This document shows, in pieces, positions 7,574 through 11,075 of a stretch of 11,075 nt of DNA. The notes below the pieces were generated by a model. The model had not been told where the DNA came from. It ran no database searches and worked only from the letters and a program-made list of their open reading frames with translations. The stretch lies in NCBI GenBank assembly GCA_021844725.1, contig JAKBSX010000038.1, positions 1 to 11,075 of the forward strand, written 5' to 3'. The position numbers and the translations under genes were made by a program. Each line of letters starts with the position of its first letter. Within the stretch, counting starts at the first letter, position 1. Source of the DNA: Actinomycetes bacterium (GTDB lineage Bacteria; Actinomycetota; Acidimicrobiia; Acidimicrobiales; Acidimicrobiaceae).

Positions 7574-9648
7574 TAAGTCATCTGGTTTCCGGACTTACCA
7601 ACCTGGCAACAGCGTCAACCTTCCTGTTGCTGCTTTTTGGAATGGTAATCGGGATGTTCATGGGAATGCTCCCTGGGCTCGGGGTAGTACTTGTTCTTAG
7701 TCTGATGTTACCGTTCGTACGACATATGTCAGTGTTGGACGCCATCTCAATGATGCTGGCCACGCAAGCGGGAGTATATTTCGCTGCTTCAATTACTGCA
7801 ATTGTCTTGAATTCTCCCGGAGCACCAGAGTCATACCCCACCACATTAGACGGGTATCCGATGGCCAAAAGGGGAGAGGCCGGAAAGGCGTTAGCAATAT
7901 CGGCCACCTCTACCTGGCTTGGCGGCTGGGTTGCATGTGTATTTTTTGTCATCTTCATACAGTTCGCAGGACCGCTAAATAAAATATTCCATCCACCGGA
8001 ATACATGGCAATCATCATCCTGGCCATTGTACTGATAGCTCAGACCGGGTCGATTCCGCTTACCAAGGTATTTATTTCTGGTCTGCTGGGCCTGATGCTT
8101 TCCTTTGTTGGAAGCGATCCGGTAACCGGAGTGGAACGATTCACCATGGGATTGCCCACCCTGTACAGCGGAATTGGAATCGTACCATTTGCTCTTGGAG
8201 TCTTTGCAATCACTCAGATGATAAAAATGTTTGGAAGTGGAAGATCCGTAGCCAGCTTCGATTCTGCTCAGCTTGGCGAGGGCTTTCACGCCCAAGTCCG
8301 AATGGGAATAGCTGAGACTTTCAAGAATTGGTATCACGTTCTAAGGTCCTCAATTATTGCGGTCTTTTTAGGGTTAGTCCCTGGAATAGGTGGATTTACC
8401 GCGAACTTTATCTCATACGGAGTTGGGCAGAGGGTTTCAAAGGACGGCAAGAAATTTGGTACCGGAGTCACTGCAGGATTAATTTCTGCGGAAGGCTCCT
8501 CTCTGTCAAAAGAGGTCGGATCGATTATTCCAGCAGTTGCCCTCGGACTTCCGTCAGGACTGGGTATGGTGATCTTTTTGGCAGCCCTAACAATACTTGG
8601 TTTGGAACCTGGTCCGACGCTTCTGAATACTACTCCCAGCTTGTCATATTCAATGATGTGGGTGATGGCGATTGCCGGATTTCTGTCTTGCTTATTGGGT
8701 CTGTTTCTTGCTCCTCAGCTTTCAAAAATAACCAAGGTAAAGGGTCCATTTATTTTTCCTTTCATCATTGCGCTTTCCGTCCTTGGCAGCTTTGCTTCCG
8801 CAACTACATTGACCGGTGTGTACCTTCTGGTTTTGTTTGGAATAATTGGAGTGATCTTTAGGGACCTTGGGTACTCCGTAGCTGCTGCTTCTATCGGATT
8901 GGTACTTGGTGGTACCTTTGACGATAACGTTCATTTGACCTTTTCCCTTTATGGATGGGATTTCCTCTATAAAAGTCCACTTGCAGATGTCTTTTTAGCA
9001 ATTGCAATTTACCTAATAATTTCGGCAGGAAGGCGCTGGAGTAAGACAAGGGCTGAGCGAGTAGCCCAAGAACTCAAGCACCCGTTGATGGAATGGATAT
9101 TCGACGCATCCATGCTGGTATTTTCTATCGTGTATTTGATAGTCGGTACTGGTTATCCAACTCAGGCTGGCGAGATTCCGGTAATTGTGGCAGCGCTTGC
9201 CATCCTTGCATCTGGTTACAGATTGATTGGTGATTTTCGAACCTGGTTGAAAATCCGCAATCTCGACTACGACTCAGCGGAAGCAGAGCTTTCCCACCTT
9301 CACCATATTGACACGACACCTGCCCCGGATACTCAGGGCGAGGCGCAGGTAGCCGTGATGACAAGAGCCGAGGAGGAAAGTGAGCCTAAGTCGAAAGTGG
9401 ATCGCAGAAAACGCAATATGCGTGAACTCGCTGCCATCGGATGGTTCGTAGGTTTCGCAATTGCGGCATTCATATTAGGATTCGAAATTGGGATTCCATT
9501 GATTACCATTATCTATTCTTTGGTAATCAAGGAATTCACCAGTGTTCGAAGGCGTATCATCTTTACAATAAGTGCGGCACTCGCTACTGGAATAATTTCA
9601 TATGGCTTCGTGCAGTTATTCCACCTTACCTTTCATGGGATGATATAA
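7570..9648 (+). CDS. Fused TctA-TctB tripartite tricarboxylate transporter membrane protein
   Basis: This is the permease of a TTT-family importer, which moves organic anions (citrate, aromatic or dicarboxylates in known cases) using an ion gradient and a binding protein. Residues 1 to about 490 are TctA: the two PG repeats are GMLPGLGVV (32-40) and GLVPGIGGF (268-276), with NSPGAPESYPTTLDGYPMAK (81-100), the GTGVTAGLISAE segment (297-308) and IIPAVALGLPSG (319-330). Stand-alone TctA proteins are about 500 residues. The extra 200 here contain two helices (about 510-527, 533-553), a charged loop (554-618) and three hydrophobic stretches (about 620-637, 638-654, 661-685), matching the small subunit TctB. 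No separate TctB gene is seen. The start overlaps the VWA stop (ATGA), with AGGGA ten bases upstream. The substrate cannot be read from sequence. Confidence 0.9.
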   Translation: MISHLVSGLTNLATASTFLLLLFGMVIGMFMGMLPGLGVVLVLSLMLPFVRHMSVLDAISMMLATQAGVYFAASITAIVLNSPGAPESYPTTLDGYPMAKRGEAGKALAISATSTWLGGWVACVFFVIFIQFAGPLNKIFHPPEYMAIIILAIVLIAQTGSIPLTKVFISGLLGLMLSFVGSDPVTGVERFTMGLPTLYSGIGIVPFALGVFAITQMIKMFGSGRSVASFDSAQLGEGFHAQVRMGIAETFKNWYHVLRSSIIAVFLGLVPGIGGFTANFISYGVGQRVSKDGKKFGTGVTAGLISAEGSSLSKEVGSIIPAVALGLPSGLGMVIFLAALTILGLEPGPTLLNTTPSLSYSMMWVMAIAGFLSCLLGLFLAPQLSKITKVKGPFIFPFIIALSVLGSFASATTLTGVYLLVLFGIIGVIFRDLGYSVAAASIGLVLGGTFDDNVHLTFSLYGWDFLYKSPLADVFLAIAIYLIISAGRRWSKTRAERVAQELKHPLMEWIFDASMLVFSIVYLIVGTGYPTQAGEIPVIVAALAILASGYRLIGDFRTWLKIRNLDYDSAEAELSHLHHIDTTPAPDTQGEAQVAVMTRAEEESEPKSKVDRRKRNMRELAAIGWFVGFAIAAFILGFEIGIPLITIIYSLVIKEFTSVRRRIIFTISAALATGIISYGFVQLFHLTFHGMI

Positions 9649-9652
9649 GTGA

Positions 9653-9689
9653 GGCAGCCCTGGGTTGCCCAGATATGGCCTTTGGCCAT
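9653..9689 (+). promoter_or_regulatory. Two back-to-back hairpins between transporter membrane and binding-protein genes
   Basis: GGCAGCC (9653-9659) pairs with GGTTGCC (9663-9669) around a CTG loop, with one G-T wobble. ATGGCC (9675-9680) pairs perfectly with GGCCAT (9684-9689) around TTT. The first stem begins 5 bp past the permease stop codon. No T-tract follows (the next bases are CAATA and then seven Gs), so this is not an intrinsic terminator. Such stems between permease and binding-protein genes can stabilise or process mRNA so that the binding protein is made in excess; that role is inferred. The rest of the 127-bp spacer shows no clear promoter. Confidence 0.5.
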
Positions 9690-9775
9690 CAATAGGGGGG
9701 GTGTTGTGGGGATCAGCGAAATTCGTTAGAAACTTGTAATTTACGTAAACTTTGAAAAGAAATCGGTAGGAGAAA

Positions 9776-10891
9776 ATGAAAACAATTAATCTCAGTAAAA
9801 TCAAGCTCCGTAAAAGGGTCTCTGTAATGGGGATTGGAGTAGCAGCAGCTGGAATGCTATTGGCTGCATGTGGATCAGGAAGTACAACTTCATCAAGTAC
9901 ATCCAGCACAAGTTCCGGGTCAACTGCCACTACATCAGCTACAGCTGCTGCGGCGGCATATTTCAAGGGCAAGACCATAACACTTATCGCTCCAGACAAT
10001 CCTGGCGGTGACTTTGATCTCTATGCTCGTATTGTTGCGCCGGCACTTGGAAAGTATCTAGGGGCCACAGTAAATGTTGAAAATGTAAACGGTGGTGGTA
10101 CCGTGGTCGGCACCAACCAAATGGCGGCAGCATCACCCAACGGGCTTACACTCGGAGTTGTCAATTTCGGTGGCGACGAGGCCAGCCTTATCGAAAAGAA
10201 AACCGGTCAAAACTTCAACCTGGCCAAACTGAGCTACATTGGTCAGCCGGGATCTTCACCCAGCGTGTTCATAACTCAACCCAATTCTGGATTTAGTTCA
10301 TTTAAGCAACTCCTGAGCGTAAAGACTCCTATCAAGGTTGTCGACGTACGAAATGGTACTGGAGACATGATGAACAGGGTGGTCCTTGGGGCATTTAATA
10401 TACCGCACACCTTCATCACAGGGTTTACGTCGGTAAGTGCCCTCAAACAAGGGTTCCTGGCTGGAGATGGACAGTTCGCCTTTGAAAATCTGCCACCATT
10501 CCGGTCCATGCTGGATGGCGGACAGGCCAAGGCACTTCTAACCACGTTTGAGCCGACACTACCTACGCTTAAAAAAGCGGTAGGTTCCGCGATCACGCTA
10601 AGTCAAGCTCTTAAGCTTACCACGCTAACCTCTGCTCAATCTGCTGCAGTCAAAGAGGCCTTGGCACTGAGTAACGTGACATTTGACTTTGCAGGTCCTG
10701 CTGGAATTCCGAGTGCACGACTCGCCGTTTTGCGTGAAGCCTTCAAAAAGGCTCTGGCTGACCCGAGCACTATTGCCGCTGCCAATAAGGAAGGGGAGCC
10801 GCTTAGCTACACCAGTGGCGCCACTGTGACATCGGAAATTCAGACCGCCATATCTCAGGCCTCCACAATCTCTACCTATGTAAATGGTTAG
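9776..10891 (+). CDS. TctC-type substrate-binding lipoprotein
   Basis: This is the extracytoplasmic receptor that delivers substrate to the TctAB protein. The N-terminus is a lipoprotein signal: a basic region (KLRKR by residue 14), a hydrophobic core GIGVAAAGMLLAA, and lipobox LAAC with C32 as the lipidated residue. A Ser/Thr/Gly/Ala-rich tether (33-61) follows. The TctC (Bug) domain spans about 63-369 and shows TITLIAPDNPGGDFDLYARI (67-86), matching the family's IxxxxPxxPGGxxDxxAR, then VENVNGGGTVVGTNQMA (101-117) and SPNGLTLGV (120-128). At 371 residues it is somewhat longer than a usual TctC because of the tether. AGGAG (9768-9772) sits three bases before the ATG, rather close; the next ATG (residue 18) would remove the basic signal region, so the first is preferred. 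Lipid anchoring suggests a cell without a conventional periplasm. Confidence 0.93.
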   Translation: MKTINLSKIKLRKRVSVMGIGVAAAGMLLAACGSGSTTSSSTSSTSSGSTATTSATAAAAAYFKGKTITLIAPDNPGGDFDLYARIVAPALGKYLGATVNVENVNGGGTVVGTNQMAAASPNGLTLGVVNFGGDEASLIEKKTGQNFNLAKLSYIGQPGSSPSVFITQPNSGFSSFKQLLSVKTPIKVVDVRNGTGDMMNRVVLGAFNIPHTFITGFTSVSALKQGFLAGDGQFAFENLPPFRSMLDGGQAKALLTTFEPTLPTLKKAVGSAITLSQALKLTTLTSAQSAAVKEALALSNVTFDFAGPAGIPSARLAVLREAFKKALADPSTIAAANKEGEPLSYTSGATVTSEIQTAISQASTISTYVNG

Positions 10892-10899
10892 GATTCACT

Positions 10900-10914
10900 A
10901 GGAACATAGTTCCT
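10900..10914 (+). other. Small hairpin after the tctC-type gene
   Basis: AGGAAC (10900-10905) and GTTCCT (10909-10914) form a perfect 6-bp stem around ATA, eight bases after the stop codon. It has no T-tract of its own. It may stabilise the transcript end ahead of the true terminator. Confidence 0.35.
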
Positions 10915-10932
10915 TCTGATAATGTGCCGGTC

Positions 10933-10964
10933 AAAAGGGCACCCCAGACGGGGTGCCCTTTTTT
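10933..10964 (+). terminator. Strong intrinsic terminator ending the operon
   Basis: GGGCACCCC (10937-10945) and GGGGTGCCC (10950-10958) form a perfect 9-bp GC-rich stem around the loop AGAC, followed at once by six Ts (10959-10964). Four As (10933-10936) precede the stem and can extend it with the T-tract. This is a classical Rho-independent terminator about 40 bp past the lipoprotein stop codon. The A-tract gives it some potential on the opposite strand too. Confidence 0.96.
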
Positions 10965-10970
10965 ATTGAC

Positions 10971-10984
10971 TTAAACCGGTTCAA
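10971..10984. promoter_or_regulatory. Operator-like near-palindrome upstream of the next gene
   Basis: TTAAACCGGTTCAA is symmetric at six of seven paired positions, with a perfect 8-bp core AACCGGTT (10974-10981). It lies just after the terminator and overlaps the T of a TTGACT (10966-10971) that could be a -35 box, though I see no good -10 at the right distance. The arrangement suggests a repressor or regulator site for whatever gene starts past the right edge. Weak support. Confidence 0.3.
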
Positions 10985-11065
10985 TAAACGAATTAACGAT
11001 AAATCCGATCAGATTAGTCAGGAATTCAAAATCTTATGGTAGAGTAGATAAATACCAAATCAAAA

Positions 11066-11070
11066 GGGGG
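11066..11070 (+). promoter_or_regulatory. Probable ribosome binding site of a gene starting at the right edge
   Basis: AAAAGGGGG followed by TCGTA ends the window. The G-rich run resembles the site used by the ThDP gene (GGGGGGA before its ATG). The last base is A, so an ATG could begin at 11075 or just beyond. The 110 bp between the terminator and this point contain no complete gene. The gene itself is outside the window. Confidence 0.4.
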
Positions 11071-11075
11071 TCGTA

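Noticed and set aside
8328..8861. Open frame of 177 codons on the plus strand inside the TctA part
   Set aside because: The TctA frame across the same bases has clear family motifs; this frame has an incoherent, Cys/Trp/Arg-rich composition and no motif.
9695..9711. Run of seven Gs followed by GGGG, considered as a phase-variable tract or G-quadruplex
   Set aside because: Seven Gs is short for slippage control, it is not in a coding or clear promoter position, and there are too few separate G-tracts for a standard quadruplex.
10966..10994. TTGACT considered as the -35 of a promoter for the next gene
   Set aside because: No acceptable -10 hexamer occurs 16-18 bp downstream (the bases there are CGAATT or similar).
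1..11075. CRISPR array, tRNA/rRNA genes, insertion sequences or integrase genes
   Set aside because: No regularly spaced repeats, no tRNA-like cloverleaf, no transposase- or integrase-like protein were seen on either strand.

Overview
The window reads as one stretch of bacterial chromosome with every convincing gene on the + strand. Base composition is moderate (roughly mid-40s % GC by eye). The substrate-binding protein has a lipobox (LAAC) followed by a Ser/Thr/Gly-rich tether. This points to a monoderm-type cell, such as an actinobacterium (possibly an Acidimicrobiia-like lineage) or a Chloroflexota member. The lineage is an inference and no marker gene is present to settle it.

Layout. 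(1) Positions 1-2566 hold the 3' part of a Pch2/TRIP13-like AAA+ ATPase, cut by the left edge, and 22 bp later a 594-residue thiamine-diphosphate (ThDP) enzyme of the acetolactate synthase/benzoylformate decarboxylase superfamily. (2) Positions 2567-3101 are a 535-bp gap. It holds a hairpin right after the ThDP gene, nested inverted repeats that could form alternative or pseudoknotted RNA structures, a strong sigma70-type promoter (TTGACC, 16 bp, TATAAT) and a leader of about 228 nt with further stem-loops. (3) Positions 3102-9648 are four tightly joined genes: an M29 aminopeptidase/NicX-like metalloenzyme, a MoxR-type ATPase of the CbbQ/NorQ branch, a CbbO/NorD-like VWA protein with a histidine-rich segment, and a fused TctA-TctB tricarboxylate-transporter membrane protein. 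The junctions are GTGA, TAA|TTG and ATGA. (4) A 127-bp spacer with two back-to-back hairpins leads to the TctC-type lipoprotein (9776-10891). A textbook intrinsic terminator (10933-10964) ends the operon. (5) The last 110 bp hold an operator-like palindrome and, at the very edge, what looks like the ribosome binding site of the next gene.

How the parts may work together (inference). The TctC lipoprotein captures an organic anion, probably a carboxylate, and TctAB imports it. The M29/NicX-like enzyme and the ThDP enzyme are candidates for its breakdown. The ATPase/VWA pair resembles CbbQ-CbbO and NorQ-NorD, which activate or metallate a partner enzyme (Rubisco, nitric oxide reductase). Here the nearest candidate client is the M29/NicX-like metalloenzyme encoded just upstream. 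The Pch2-like ATPase has no HORMA partner in view and sits beside the ThDP enzyme, so the region has two AAA+ remodelling ATPases, each next to a different catabolic-type enzyme. I know of no described system with this composition.
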